Shown piece by piece: positions 16,501 through 26,279 of a stretch of 58,529 bases of DNA. Below the pieces are notes generated by a model. The model saw only the letters and a list, made by a program, of their open reading frames with translations. It searched no databases and had not been told where the DNA came from. Within the stretch, counting starts at the first letter, position 1. Each line of letters begins with the position of its first letter. Origin of the DNA: Vibrio lentus (GTDB lineage: Bacteria; Pseudomonadota; Gammaproteobacteria; Enterobacterales; Vibrionaceae); NCBI RefSeq assembly GCF_002875945.1, contig NZ_MCZK01000174.1:1-58529 (forward strand). The letters run 5' to 3'. The translations under genes were made by a program, and so were the position numbers.

Positions 16501-18117
16501 CTACGCTCGCTTTAGAACAAAGTTCACTTCATTCTGTTTAAAATTTAATACCAACTTTTTATTGGCTATAGAGAGACCAAACTCGGGGTGCCATGTACAA
16601 TCAACTACTACTGCATCAGCACCTTCGATATTCACTTGATATTGGCTACTATCAGGTAATTGAAGAACGATGTCATCACCATCAGTCAAAATATCAATAC
16701 TTGGGTGAAAGTGGTAATGGGCCCGCGCTGAATTAAACGAACCTGTTAGTGTATCCACAATGGTTAAACTCTCTTGCCCCAGTTGCCACTTACGTGTGTG
16801 TGTAACTTTTCCAGGCAACCGCATATATCCGTTATGGGAGCATTCAACACTAACACACTGACCATCATCAGTAATAACAGGTGTACTTGGATAGGCCCGC
16901 CTTGCTACTCGAAAACCACTCCACACTTCCGAAGAGTCCTCATCGTCAACGACGACAGTGTTATGAGTCTCAGTTTTACGCTGTCTGAGCCTTTCATCAC
17001 CTAAGCCGTAGACTGAAGTACCGCTGTTCACGAACACACGTTGCTCATCAATACTTAACTCAAACGAGAGTGTGTCGGCATGGGCGTGACCGGGAATATA
17101 ATCAGGGCCGACTTTAGCGGCATCTATAATCAGCTTTTTATTGCTCACTTTCGCAACAACATAGCCACTCCATTTTAACAGGGTAACTCTATTGTCTTGA
17201 AGTACGGGGACATCAACGTTCAAGATTGAAGCATATTCTTTTAATAGATTAAGCTTAGGCGCTATGCCAATAGCAGAGTCATTAAAGAACGAAACATCGC
17301 CATCTGGATGTTGCATTAACTCAGCCCAGCCAAACATTTTTTCAATGCTTTCACTCCAGTAACTGCTAGTGTGCTCAGGAATTAAGTCCGGATAGACGAG
17401 GCTCAGTTGATACAAGTCGAGCATATCGGCAAGAATGATATTGTGATACATAGGCGTTAGCTCAAAATTACCGCCATCAGCAAGAATTTGCTCTGGGATT
17501 TCTTCATTTAAAATACCTAAGCCACGCTTTAACCATTCATCAGCTAATTCTCCTTTGAAATAACAACCAGCAAACAACAAAGCTTTTGCGTTTGCAAATA
17601 AGTGATTACCCAGCAAGTGATATTCTAATTGTTGCTCTAAAGCTTGAACCTGCAATGATAAGCTAGTCAGCCATTCTTCTTTTGGTTCGTTACCCGATAA
17701 AAACCACTTGATCCAGTTAACAGCCCGAAGTGAAATGGTATAAGGCTCCCACCCATTTCCCATCATCTTCGGATTTTGTTCTATCCAGGTATTGACTAAA
17801 CTATGATGAACTTCGGTTCTGTTTTGCCACCCAGACTGGTTTAAATCATCGAAGTAATGCAAATTATAAAGCCAAAGTTTGCTTTTATTGGGATCGTTCC
17901 AGTTCGTAATAAAATCAGGATCATTCAAGAAAACAAACTGATTATCACCAACATAAGATGAAGGAAGTAAGGTAATATTTTTATAATTCGATGAAATTGG
18001 GGACAGTTTCCCGTTTGTTTTTTTACACCTAACAAATTTCAACTTTCTTGTTATTCTACTTATAATTTGAATGGCTTTTAAATACTTAACGGTGTGATAC
18101 ACTCTTACTACTTTCAT
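16501..18117 (-). CDS. Heparinase II/III-family polysaccharide lyase-like protein
   Basis: A 538-residue protein with the two-part layout of the family: an alpha/alpha toroid (about 60-300, including WLYNLHYFDDL and NGWEPYTISLRAVNW) and a beta-sandwich domain (about 310-530, including IPGHAHADTLSFEL and TETHNTVVVDDEDSS). The histidine pair in GHAHAD and TETHNT fits the metal or catalytic residues of these lyases. No signal peptide is seen, so a cytoplasmic location is likely, odd for a degradative lyase. Such genes recur in O-antigen and capsule loci next to WbuB-like genes; their role there is not settled. Confidence 0.8.
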   Translation of the reverse strand: MKVVRVYHTVKYLKAIQIISRITRKLKFVRCKKTNGKLSPISSNYKNITLLPSSYVGDNQFVFLNDPDFITNWNDPNKSKLWLYNLHYFDDLNQSGWQNRTEVHHSLVNTWIEQNPKMMGNGWEPYTISLRAVNWIKWFLSGNEPKEEWLTSLSLQVQALEQQLEYHLLGNHLFANAKALLFAGCYFKGELADEWLKRGLGILNEEIPEQILADGGNFELTPMYHNIILADMLDLYQLSLVYPDLIPEHTSSYWSESIEKMFGWAELMQHPDGDVSFFNDSAIGIAPKLNLLKEYASILNVDVPVLQDNRVTLLKWSGYVVAKVSNKKLIIDAAKVGPDYIPGHAHADTLSFELSIDEQRVFVNSGTSVYGLGDERLRQRKTETHNTVVVDDEDSSEVWSGFRVARRAYPSTPVITDDGQCVSVECSHNGYMRLPGKVTHTRKWQLGQESLTIVDTLTGSFNSARAHYHFHPSIDILTDGDDIVLQLPDSSQYQVNIEGADAVVVDCTWHPEFGLSIANKKLVLNFKQNEVNFVLKRA

Positions 18118-18142
18118 AATAATCCAATATTTTAATTAAAAT

Positions 18143-19135
18143 TCACAATACTCGAAAACTTGGAATCTGTTCATCATAAAAACTTAGAAAAAAAGGAATG
18201 AAAGAGGCTTCATCAATATACTCAAAAATATTAGCCCCGACATATCGAGAACAAACATTAGATGCTAACACTTTAACACCTAAATTTACTGCATCAGCGA
18301 CTACAATTCCAAAACTGTCAATTGAATTATTTCTAATATAGAGATCCTGACCAGATAAAAGATCTATAAATTCATATTCGACAAGATCTTGATATATATT
18401 AACATTGTAATAAGGTGATTCATCAGAAAAATTACATAGTTCTCTTAACCTTGATTTAAACTTTTGGTTGCACCTACCATAAATAACAACGGAAATATTA
18501 AGATAAATAAACCTACTCTTTGACACAGAGATTAGTGACTCTAAGGTACTAACAACATTATAATATTCGTTGTCGCTTCCAGAGACTAACACATTGCGTG
18601 GGAACAATGGTCGTACATTCGATACCCCAGAATAAAGTGGAGGCAAGTAGGAATCAATACTCTCCAGCTTATTTAAAAATCCGATTGATTCGTAAAATTT
18701 TTTTTGCTCTTTACTCAAATAAAAAATACAATCCACGAAATTAACAATATAGTTACAATACTTACCTAGGTTATTCTCAAGATGCCCATGATGTAAGATA
18801 AGATGTGAGCGCCCTCCTCTAATACGAACCATAAATGATAGAACCATTACTAGGTAAATAGCTTGAGAACGACTAAAATTAAAGTAAACATCTCTATTAC
18901 CGAACAAAAAAACTAACAATATCAATCTAAAATAAACAAAAAAATTGGATTGGCTAGCAATATTACGATAAGAAAAATTCTCCCTAGATAGTAAAGGACT
19001 ATTTTTCCCTCCTTCATATAAGTCAATAAACTCTATATTAGAGCCAAAGTTCAGTTTGTTCCAACAATACCTTTCACAAAAAGTACTGACTCCACCAATT
19101 GGAGAAGGCAATGAACCAACGATTAATAATCCCAT
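18143..19135 (-). CDS. Glycosyltransferase, GT4-like (GT-B fold)
   Basis: A 330-residue probable cytoplasmic glycosyltransferase. The start GLLIVGSLPSPIGGVSTF has the Gly-Gly loop of GT-B acceptor domains. The C-terminal half has VVIYGRCNQKFKSRL and NSIDSFGIVVADAVNLGV, the usual EX7E-like donor-binding area with a degenerate first glutamate. ATG at 19135 follows GAGGTGAT with workable spacing; a TTG at 19144 is too close to it. AT-rich like its neighbours. Substrate unknown. Confidence 0.72.
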   Translation of the reverse strand: MGLLIVGSLPSPIGGVSTFCERYCWNKLNFGSNIEFIDLYEGGKNSPLLSRENFSYRNIASQSNFFVYFRLILLVFLFGNRDVYFNFSRSQAIYLVMVLSFMVRIRGGRSHLILHHGHLENNLGKYCNYIVNFVDCIFYLSKEQKKFYESIGFLNKLESIDSYLPPLYSGVSNVRPLFPRNVLVSGSDNEYYNVVSTLESLISVSKSRFIYLNISVVIYGRCNQKFKSRLRELCNFSDESPYYNVNIYQDLVEYEFIDLLSGQDLYIRNNSIDSFGIVVADAVNLGVKVLASNVCSRYVGANIFEYIDEASFIPFFLSFYDEQIPSFRVL

Positions 19136-19149
19136 AAATACCAATCACC

Positions 19150-20301
19150 TCACTTAATTAATGTGTAATTATTATCACCTGAAGACACGACGATTGTGAT
19201 AAAAAATCGACTGTCCTTATATATTGCAACAAATTCTTCGCCAAATTCCGAAATTAATTTAAACTTACAATTGCTTTCGATAGTCAGCGCCTCTTTTACA
19301 ACACTCTGAGATCCAACTCTAACGTTGATATTATCATGAGAAACAACAATTGAAGATGATTCACGAAGTGAATAATAGTCAGTTACTTCTTCACACGTTG
19401 CATACCAAATGTCGTAATCTGACAAAATTGAATATATTCTTTGTAAACTTTCAATATCTGATATTACATTACACGACTGAACTAACCCCCTTGTTGTAGA
19501 AGGACTATAATGTTCTTGAATACTAATTATTTTACCAAGAGTTATGGCACAACGTAATTCTCGTGTCGATTTTCTATTCTTAAAATATTGCAATGGAAAA
19601 AGGATTTTAGATAGAATATCTTTCCAGATAACTTCCTTTTTATACAAATATTTCACAAAAACATTTCCGGCTATATTAGTAGGAAATTCCAAAAAACCAT
19701 TATCATTTTCCTTTATATCGCTTTTTAGATCTAATCTAGCGTCTTTGCACCAATATTTAAAATCCCCGAAAGCAATAGAAACATCTGAATATTCATTGTA
19801 CTTATATCCACAATATTTACCTCCAGATATTCTAAAATCAAAGTTATTATAAAAATACTCTTTTGCTTTTTTAACCATAGTATTAGCTTCGTCTTGAGAC
19901 TCAAATAAATCCCATTCCTGAAACCATTTTCCATCTATATACATACCATGATTTGAACCGTGACAACAAACCTCATGACCTAACTGAACCAATTGATTAA
20001 GGAAAGAAATAAACTCCTCTCTATCTGCAATATCATATTTAATAACATTACTTGAATCCTTAATTACGTTATGTCTTAAGTATGGTACGAAAAATGAAAT
20101 CTTTATATGCGGATATTTTGACAGTAGGTTTTTTGATATATAGTCAAAACATCCGCCAGTTTGATCAGTTAAATACCCCCAATCATTTTTGTACGGCTCT
20201 CGATATTTATCGACATAAGCATCGGAAAGATCGTCAATCATTAGAACCGAAGGAGCTTGGCAGGAATCAAGCCAAGAGGATAGTTTGAGACTACTTTTCA
20301 T
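19150..20301 (-). CDS. Polysaccharide deacetylase-like (NodB homology) protein
   Basis: A 383-residue protein. VLMIDDLSD near the N-terminus supplies the paired aspartates, ISFFVPYLR follows, and HEVCCHGSNHG gives a HX4H-type metal site at about residue 115; together these are the NodB-type layout. The C-terminal 180 residues are not recognised. No signal peptide is visible. ATG at 20301 has AAGG six bases upstream and overlaps the wzy end by 11 bp; a TTG 12 codons earlier lacks a ribosome site. It may deacetylate a lipid-linked intermediate or a nucleotide sugar; this is inference. Confidence 0.68.
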   Translation of the reverse strand: MKSSLKLSSWLDSCQAPSVLMIDDLSDAYVDKYREPYKNDWGYLTDQTGGCFDYISKNLLSKYPHIKISFFVPYLRHNVIKDSSNVIKYDIADREEFISFLNQLVQLGHEVCCHGSNHGMYIDGKWFQEWDLFESQDEANTMVKKAKEYFYNNFDFRISGGKYCGYKYNEYSDVSIAFGDFKYWCKDARLDLKSDIKENDNGFLEFPTNIAGNVFVKYLYKKEVIWKDILSKILFPLQYFKNRKSTRELRCAITLGKIISIQEHYSPSTTRGLVQSCNVISDIESLQRIYSILSDYDIWYATCEEVTDYYSLRESSSIVVSHDNINVRVGSQSVVKEALTIESNCKFKLISEFGEEFVAIYKDSRFFITIVVSSGDNNYTLIK

Positions 20302-21505
20302 GAACTGCCTTAGATCTAAATGTGAATGTTTTACCAAATATAAATATAAATATTACTGTCGACCAAAAGTAAGGAAAATCAAACGGGCTAACTCCAATAC
20401 CAGCGATCATTGACTGTAAAAGAAATATGTAACATGCATAATATACACGTGATTTTACCTTACCTAAATATCTAAATTTAAAGGTAAAAAAACCCGATAC
20501 TACACCTAAAAACGCAACTCCAAACAATCCAAAGTCTCTGTAAAAAGTAAAGAGGATGGTACCAAATGCGTTCAGACCTCTACTTGGATCTTTGCTTAGG
20601 TACAAGGGGACCATATTTTCATGTACATTTTCTTGGATAGTTGATAAAGATGAGAAGCTATCACCAAGCATATTTAGTAAGTAAACAAAAACATATTCAA
20701 GACTCCCTAGAAAGGACATTCCAAATGTATGGCTATGTAGCACACTATTTACATCATTGATTTTTTCATCAAAAAATACAAATCCTAACGTATTATAAGA
20801 AATCAAATAATGGTTCATTACCGCTAAAAAGTTTGAAGAACCATAACGGCCAAAAGCGGAAAAAATTAAAATAATCGCTAACAAGAAAATAGCGGAAAAA
20901 AATACTTTTCTTCTCTTTCTAACTAAACTACTTTTAACAGGAGGGTCGATGACAGATATCACAATTATATATGCCAATGTCATAACTGGATAGTTAACTT
21001 GGAAGTAATATGAAAACCCCAAAAAAAACAATAGTACAAAAGCAAATCGTACATATATTTTTTCATGATCTGTATTTGAAAATAATATTGATAATAAAGC
21101 TAGAGAGATTGAATAACAGATAAACTTTAAGTAATATGCCCAAAAGCCACTTGCTATACTATTACCTAGACTACCCTCTCCACGAAGCTTTATAAAGTAC
21201 TCATAATATGAAGATGTCAACGCACCAGATTTATATAAAAGACAAGTAACCGAAATGAGAATAAAACTAAGAAGTATATTAAACCTTTTATTTAATCTAG
21301 CATTAGTAAAAGTTCCAAAGCTAGTCTCAGATACACTATTCCCTTTACTAAGATAAAGTAAAATCGCCCCTAAGTTAAAAGCAACTACCCATAAAATGAA
21401 GACTAATTGGGTAAAAAAACTAGCAGACAAAAGAGGATTGAGATTAGTGTTTGATAAAGCTAACCAACCTAGCCACCAACAATTAAATATAACTAGGCCA
21501 ATCAC
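20291..21505 (-). CDS. wzy: O-antigen polymerase (Wzy-like)
   Basis: A 404-residue protein with about eleven hydrophobic segments and a larger hydrophilic loop near residues 240-300 (YLISYNTLGFVFFDEKIND onward), the usual layout of Wzy polymerases, which join lipid-linked repeat units in the periplasm. Sequence identity among Wzy proteins is low, so the call rests on topology and on its place beside wzx and glycosyltransferases. GTG start overlaps the preceding GT2 stop by 4 bp, which implies coupled translation. Confidence 0.8.
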   Translation of the reverse strand: MIGLVIFNCWWLGWLALSNTNLNPLLSASFFTQLVFILWVVAFNLGAILLYLSKGNSVSETSFGTFTNARLNKRFNILLSFILISVTCLLYKSGALTSSYYEYFIKLRGEGSLGNSIASGFWAYYLKFICYSISLALLSILFSNTDHEKIYVRFAFVLLFFLGFSYYFQVNYPVMTLAYIIVISVIDPPVKSSLVRKRRKVFFSAIFLLAIILIFSAFGRYGSSNFLAVMNHYLISYNTLGFVFFDEKINDVNSVLHSHTFGMSFLGSLEYVFVYLLNMLGDSFSSLSTIQENVHENMVPLYLSKDPSRGLNAFGTILFTFYRDFGLFGVAFLGVVSGFFTFKFRYLGKVKSRVYYACYIFLLQSMIAGIGVSPFDFPYFWSTVIFIFIFGKTFTFRSKAVHEK

Positions 21506-22482
21506 CTAAACTTCCTCGAGTAACGATAAATTCTCAATGTGACATTAGATAATAAATGGCTAAATTTAATACTATCTAGGACTTTATGTACTATAGATAT
21601 ATAATTTTTAGATGTTGGAGTTATATGCTTCTTAAATTCTCCATATTGTCCGAGTTCCAAATAGGATATTGAAGAAACATAATTTAACCAGTCTAAACGC
21701 TGTATAAAATACTGCTTGTGATTAGGGTATTCGTTAATAAGGTAAAAAGTCATTGGTTTCATATTTTTCACAAATTCCAACCATTGTTCAGGAGTATATT
21801 CCCGAACTTTTTCAGACCATGAACCAGCACACTCTACTCTATAACAGCTCATAGCTTTAGGAATGAATACCCCGCCCTCATTCCCACAAGCAATGACCTC
21901 AGCGAATAAATCACCGACTGGTGCAGTCTCATATATCTTCGGTAAACTTTTTAGTTTCTCAGCCTTAATAAAATAAGAACTAGTCCCTGCAAACTGTCCT
22001 TTAAAAGTCATAATATCTTTTATAGTGAATCGAGCCTCAACATCAGAGCCAAAAAAACGCGAAGACTCACAAGAATCTACTACCTTAGAGTTAATATCCA
22101 AATTCACTTTGTGTATAAAGAAGTTTACATCTTTATACTTTTTTGAATATTGAAATTGTGTTTGTAATTTATCATTATCAATGAAGTAATCGTCCCCTTC
22201 ACAAACAGAAATAAATTGCCCTCTAGCCTCCCTCACTACCGTCATAAAGTTAGTATTCATCCCTAAATTCACTTTTGACTTCAAAACTCTTATGATATTT
22301 GGGTACTTGCGCTCATATTCTTCTAAAATCTGCTGGGTATTATCGGTACTCACGTCATCCCGAATAACTATTTCATACCGAAAGCTAGTTTTTTGCCTCA
22401 ACATAGAGTCCAAGCATTTTCTTATATATTTACTATGATTGTATGTGATCACACATATTGAAACTTCTACAGGACTATTCAC
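21502..22482 (-). CDS. Glycosyltransferase family 2
   Basis: A 326-residue GT-A enzyme. Motifs are SICVITYNHSKYI at the N-terminus, IVIRDDVSTDNT near residue 38 and the metal-binding region ISVCEGDDYF near residue 92. The C-terminal part is specific to a small group seen in O-antigen and capsule clusters. GTG start overlapping wzx by 8 bp. Sugar donor and linkage cannot be told from sequence. Confidence 0.88.
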   Translation of the reverse strand: MNSPVEVSICVITYNHSKYIRKCLDSMLRQKTSFRYEIVIRDDVSTDNTQQILEEYERKYPNIIRVLKSKVNLGMNTNFMTVVREARGQFISVCEGDDYFIDNDKLQTQFQYSKKYKDVNFFIHKVNLDINSKVVDSCESSRFFGSDVEARFTIKDIMTFKGQFAGTSSYFIKAEKLKSLPKIYETAPVGDLFAEVIACGNEGGVFIPKAMSCYRVECAGSWSEKVREYTPEQWLEFVKNMKPMTFYLINEYPNHKQYFIQRLDWLNYVSSISYLELGQYGEFKKHITPTSKNYISIVHKVLDSIKFSHLLSNVTLRIYRYSRKFR

Positions 22483-23971
22483 TTTTACTTCTCATATAAA
22501 TTATAGGTAGCCTTACTAATTTCGAACGAATCAAGTTAATAAACAGGATAATGCAACCAAATACAATAATTTGTACAAAACTGTTTAACCTACTAGTAGG
22601 GTCGGTTGAAAGATAAATATAGATAATGCTAATAAATAAACTTGGATAGATAATCTTAATGATATCATGTAACAGCCAAGATACATGGAAACCTGGGAAT
22701 ATCTTATAATTGACCCATGAAACCCAAGTAACAAAATACGAAAAGCTCAGAAGCGCCCAAACACTTGCGGCCCCAATAGTTCCAAATTTAGTAGCGAAAA
22801 AACTGATTAACGGCACAAGAATTAGAACAAAAATCAAATTTCCAATTAAATGATACTTAACATTGCCTAATCCGTATTGTATGTAATATGAGTAAGCACT
22901 AAATGCTAGAAAAAGATTACCAAAAGCATATAATTTCAAAACCAAGTAGACTTCATTAGCGATATGAATATCATTAGTCCATGCGAATAATATATGTTTC
23001 GAACAAGACATCAAGACTAAGGCAGCAGAACCTGCTAAAGATACGGTAACTTTTGTTGAATATGAAATAACAGATTTAGCCTCATCATGCTTCCCTTTAA
23101 TAAATAGGTTAGCAAGTCGAGGCATTAATGCAGTGCCTACAGGGGTTGATAAAATCATTACTCCATTGGCAACTAGTACAGCCAGCGTGAAGTAACCAAA
23201 ATTTTCTAAGCTAAGCAGTTTTGACAAAATGAGTTTATCTGTTTGAGTAACAATAACCCAAATCCCCCCCGTCAAAGCAATAGATAATGAAAACTTGGCA
23301 ATCGATTGGTAATCAAATGTCGAATTAGTTTTACTCTTACTTTTTATTGGCATTACTGTACGAACTTTATAATTTAATATTAATAGCTCGATTATCGATA
23401 ATATCAACTGATAATAAAAGAACGTTACAATTGTTTTATCGATATAAATTAGTACGGCAAAAACTCCAACAAACTTCAAAAAAGAGAATACTAAGTTGTA
23501 CATCGATAACCAAACTATTCTTTCATGCCCAGTTAACACACCCCGATTTAGAGAGCTTAACCATCGAATAGATAATATTATAGCCATAACAGTAATACAC
23601 TGAGCAACTATACTTACATTTATGTTCTCGCTTTTTATCCAATGCTCAGCAAGGTAACCAGAATTAGAAACTAATAACCCTGTGATAGTCATCGAAGATA
23701 TTATAAAGAATAAGTTTAGTACTTTATATAATTTTAAGTAACTATTGGAATCTAACTCACCAGATATATTCTTTGCTGTCTCTCGACTTATCGTAGGTGT
23801 TAGTCCTAAATCAAGAATATTAAACCACGACTGCAGCAAAGTATAAAAAGCAATTAAACCATAACCTTCTGGGCCTAATATTTTTATGTATTGCGGGATA
23901 AAACCAATACCAAGCAGTGTTACCAATATTTGACTAGTGTAGTTATACACTACATTTTTTCTATATGACAT
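22475..23971 (-). CDS. wzx: O-antigen flippase (Wzx-like, MOP superfamily)
   Basis: A 498-residue polytopic inner-membrane protein with 12-14 hydrophobic segments. The start (GIGFIPQYIKILGPEGYGLIAF is split by helix ends) and LARLANLFIKGKH-like central loop are typical of polysaccharide-type MOP exporters. It would move undecaprenyl-linked repeat units to the periplasmic face. The substrate is the unit built by this locus. Confidence 0.87.
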   Translation of the reverse strand: MSYRKNVVYNYTSQILVTLLGIGFIPQYIKILGPEGYGLIAFYTLLQSWFNILDLGLTPTISRETAKNISGELDSNSYLKLYKVLNLFFIISSMTITGLLVSNSGYLAEHWIKSENINVSIVAQCITVMAIILSIRWLSSLNRGVLTGHERIVWLSMYNLVFSFLKFVGVFAVLIYIDKTIVTFFYYQLILSIIELLILNYKVRTVMPIKSKSKTNSTFDYQSIAKFSLSIALTGGIWVIVTQTDKLILSKLLSLENFGYFTLAVLVANGVMILSTPVGTALMPRLANLFIKGKHDEAKSVISYSTKVTVSLAGSAALVLMSCSKHILFAWTNDIHIANEVYLVLKLYAFGNLFLAFSAYSYYIQYGLGNVKYHLIGNLIFVLILVPLISFFATKFGTIGAASVWALLSFSYFVTWVSWVNYKIFPGFHVSWLLHDIIKIIYPSLFISIIYIYLSTDPTSRLNSFVQIIVFGCIILFINLIRSKLVRLPIIYMRSKSE

Positions 23972-24034
23972 AAAAATAAAAATAACTCACATTAAGAAAG
24001 TTTAGCCTTACAAAATATTTAGATAAAAACCTAT

Positions 24035-24961
24035 CTAAATTCCAATTTTTGTTTTCAATGTTTTTTTGGCAAAACTTTTCGCAAGGCGATAAGCACGAGA
24101 AATATAATGTTTAAATATGTTTTTATTAATATTCAGCCTAAAAACAGCTCTAGATTCATTACATATCCATCTTTTATATGAGTAATCTCCAGCGCCAAGA
24201 GAGAACTTCTTTATCTCAGTATGTTCGGAATATTCTTTGATCAACTTAGTTAACAATATAAATCCTGGAGAGTCATAACTACTGTTAGTATCGTAAGTTG
24301 GCATCAAATAATGGAACACGCCATTTTTTTCAAATCCTAAATGATATGCAATAGGTTTATTCGATTTTATATCAACTATTTTATGGATACAGAACAAGCC
24401 AACTTCATATCCTTTACGATAAAAATCCGACCAATCCTCATTATTTAATATAGATGGATCACCTTTTCCATTCCATTGTTTTATATGCATTTTTTTGAAT
24501 TCAACAAAGTCTTCATTACTATCACAATATACAAGCTCTAGTTCATTATTACTTAGTGCCTTATTGAATTTATAACGTCTTTTTCGACTCAATTTGGATA
24601 AATAGCCTTTGAAGTCATCATTTTTTCTATAGTCAACTTCTAGGACGTTCGTCACAAATTCTAAGTTTAGTGTTTTAAACTTAGAATTTTCGAAATACTC
24701 TGGAAAATATGAGAACAATTTAGAATTCTGGAAGCAGTATACCTCTATCTTCTCGTTAATATTAATTAGGCGTTCAAAAAAATCTGTTTCACGTTTCACG
24801 CCGTTATTATTGAATATCTCTTCCATTTCATATAAAAAATATTCGAGCATTCTTGGGTATGTTCTATAGCAACCTCTTTGTTTGAATAAAGTAAGTTGTT
24901 CACCATTACCCAAATCAATTTTGATTTTAGTGAGGCTATTATATAATTCTTCAATCTTCAT
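24035..24961 (-). CDS. FemAB/CelD-like GNAT acyltransferase
   Basis: A 308-residue protein of the BioF2-like acetyltransferase group (Acetyltransf_6). The central KLSRKRRYKFNKAL resembles the LSKKxRRxLRR start of that domain, and KFSLGAGDYSYKRWIC near residue 262 matches its D-x-G-x-G-D-x-YK-W end motif. Relatives in polysaccharide loci transfer acyl or aminoacyl groups. It could act on the amino sugar made upstream; this is inference. Strongly AT-rich. Confidence 0.75.
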   Translation of the reverse strand: MKIEELYNSLTKIKIDLGNGEQLTLFKQRGCYRTYPRMLEYFLYEMEEIFNNNGVKRETDFFERLININEKIEVYCFQNSKLFSYFPEYFENSKFKTLNLEFVTNVLEVDYRKNDDFKGYLSKLSRKRRYKFNKALSNNELELVYCDSNEDFVEFKKMHIKQWNGKGDPSILNNEDWSDFYRKGYEVGLFCIHKIVDIKSNKPIAYHLGFEKNGVFHYLMPTYDTNSSYDSPGFILLTKLIKEYSEHTEIKKFSLGAGDYSYKRWICNESRAVFRLNINKNIFKHYISRAYRLAKSFAKKTLKTKIGI

Positions 24962-25053
24962 CGGTCATAAACTCTAAACATAGCACTTAACTAGCCAGCA
25001 TTAGTAATGTTAGCTCATTGCAAAAATTACCTAATCTTTTTTAAAACTTAAAA

Positions 25054-25581
25054 TCATCTTTCGATTAAACCACTTGGTATTCCTAGTGTTATATCTTTGG
25101 TATCAAAAAAGAACCGTCTAACTTTAAAAAAATAAAAATATCGTTGATAACAACAAACACCACACATCCTATCTGCTTGTTTCATTATTGCGTTGATAGA
25201 TGCTTCGTTTGATGAAAGAACACTTATATAAGTTTTTTTATCTGGAAAAGTTTGACTAGCTATTTTTAGAGCTTCATTGTATATCCCTTTCCTTCTATGC
25301 TTCTTAGAAGTAAAGCAACGATACATGTAAATTGAATCTGTTAAAATATTAGCATCTATCTCTTTACAATAGATAGTTCCAGATTTTAAATAGGAGTAGT
25401 GAACTTCTTCCTCGCCACTATTTAAAAATAATTTAACTTCATTATTTCCTATTACTTCCTTTTTCAATCTAGAATTATCAACTGGGATTAGGTTATAATT
25501 AAGCTCAAATACTAATAATGTTCTATTCACATATATTAAATTTATTAGCTTTTGCAAAACTTTATTCATAAATATAAACAA
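25054..25581 (-). CDS. Small GNAT-like N-acyltransferase
   Basis: A 175-residue protein with a GNAT pyrophosphate loop CFTSKKHRRKGIYNEAL near residue 92 and the following ISVLSSNEASINAI strand-helix. A TTG start at 25581 has AAAGGAG at 7 bp, ideal spacing; the first ATG (25569) is too far from it. The donor and acceptor are unknown. Beside the FemAB-like gene it makes a second candidate for sugar N-acylation. Confidence 0.65.
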   Translation of the reverse strand: MFIFMNKVLQKLINLIYVNRTLLVFELNYNLIPVDNSRLKKEVIGNNEVKLFLNSGEEEVHYSYLKSGTIYCKEIDANILTDSIYMYRCFTSKKHRRKGIYNEALKIASQTFPDKKTYISVLSSNEASINAIMKQADRMCGVCCYQRYFYFFKVRRFFFDTKDITLGIPSGLIER

Positions 25582-25640
25582 TACAACACTCCTTTAAACC
25601 TTTCCTATCATAGCGACCTTTTATAATTTTAAACATTCTT

Positions 25641-26276
25641 TTAATTACGGTGCTTTGTCGCAGGATTTCCTAGAACAGTAGTATTTTTCCTAACTTTGCT
25701 AAATACAACAGCCCCCATACCAACTGTAGCATCATCTTCTACCTTGACTTTAGGGTGTATAGTTGCTCCAGAGCCAATTAATACTCGCTCACCAATTTCT
25801 ACATAGCCATTGATCGTATTACTCCCTAATAAAGAGGTATAAGACCCAATTTTAGTGTCATGCCCAATAGCACAATTACAGTTGATCAGCGAAAAATCTC
25901 CTATCACTACACCAGGAGAGATGCTGCAATTAGGGTTAATGATTACACCTTCACCTATTAGCGAGAACTTACTCAGCACCACACTAGGGTGAATAAATGA
26001 TATAGCATTACCGCCTTTGCTTTTCAATATATCTGCAATACCAGCGCGTGCATACCCCGCCCCCCCAAATGCCAAAATAAAGTCGAACTGCTCAATATCG
26101 TCCAACATAGACACTGATTTCACTTCGTATTCATAAAATGTTGCTGCTGGCACAAAATATTCGTCCGTCACACAAAAACACAAAAAACGTTCTCGAATAT
26201 CATTTACATCCTGTATCCAGCTGTACACTTCCGCAGCTAGGCCACTAGCTCCAAATATAATAATTGGATTAGACAT
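25641..26276 (-). CDS. NeuD/PglD-family sugar O/N-acetyltransferase
   Basis: A 211-residue acetyl-CoA-dependent enzyme. The N-terminal Rossmann-like part begins IIIFGASGLAAEVYSW. From about residue 95 hexapeptide repeats form a left-handed beta helix (VIINPNCSISPGVVIGDF, CAIGHDTKIG, VLIGSGATIHPKVKV). His in NCAIGHDTKIG matches the PglD catalytic base position. PglD acetylates the 4-amine of UDP-4-amino sugars. It starts 3 bp after the formyltransferase-like gene. Confidence 0.88.
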   Translation of the reverse strand: MSNPIIIFGASGLAAEVYSWIQDVNDIRERFLCFCVTDEYFVPAATFYEYEVKSVSMLDDIEQFDFILAFGGAGYARAGIADILKSKGGNAISFIHPSVVLSKFSLIGEGVIINPNCSISPGVVIGDFSLINCNCAIGHDTKIGSYTSLLGSNTINGYVEIGERVLIGSGATIHPKVKVEDDATVGMGAVVFSKVRKNTTVLGNPATKHRN

Positions 26277-26279
26277 TAT

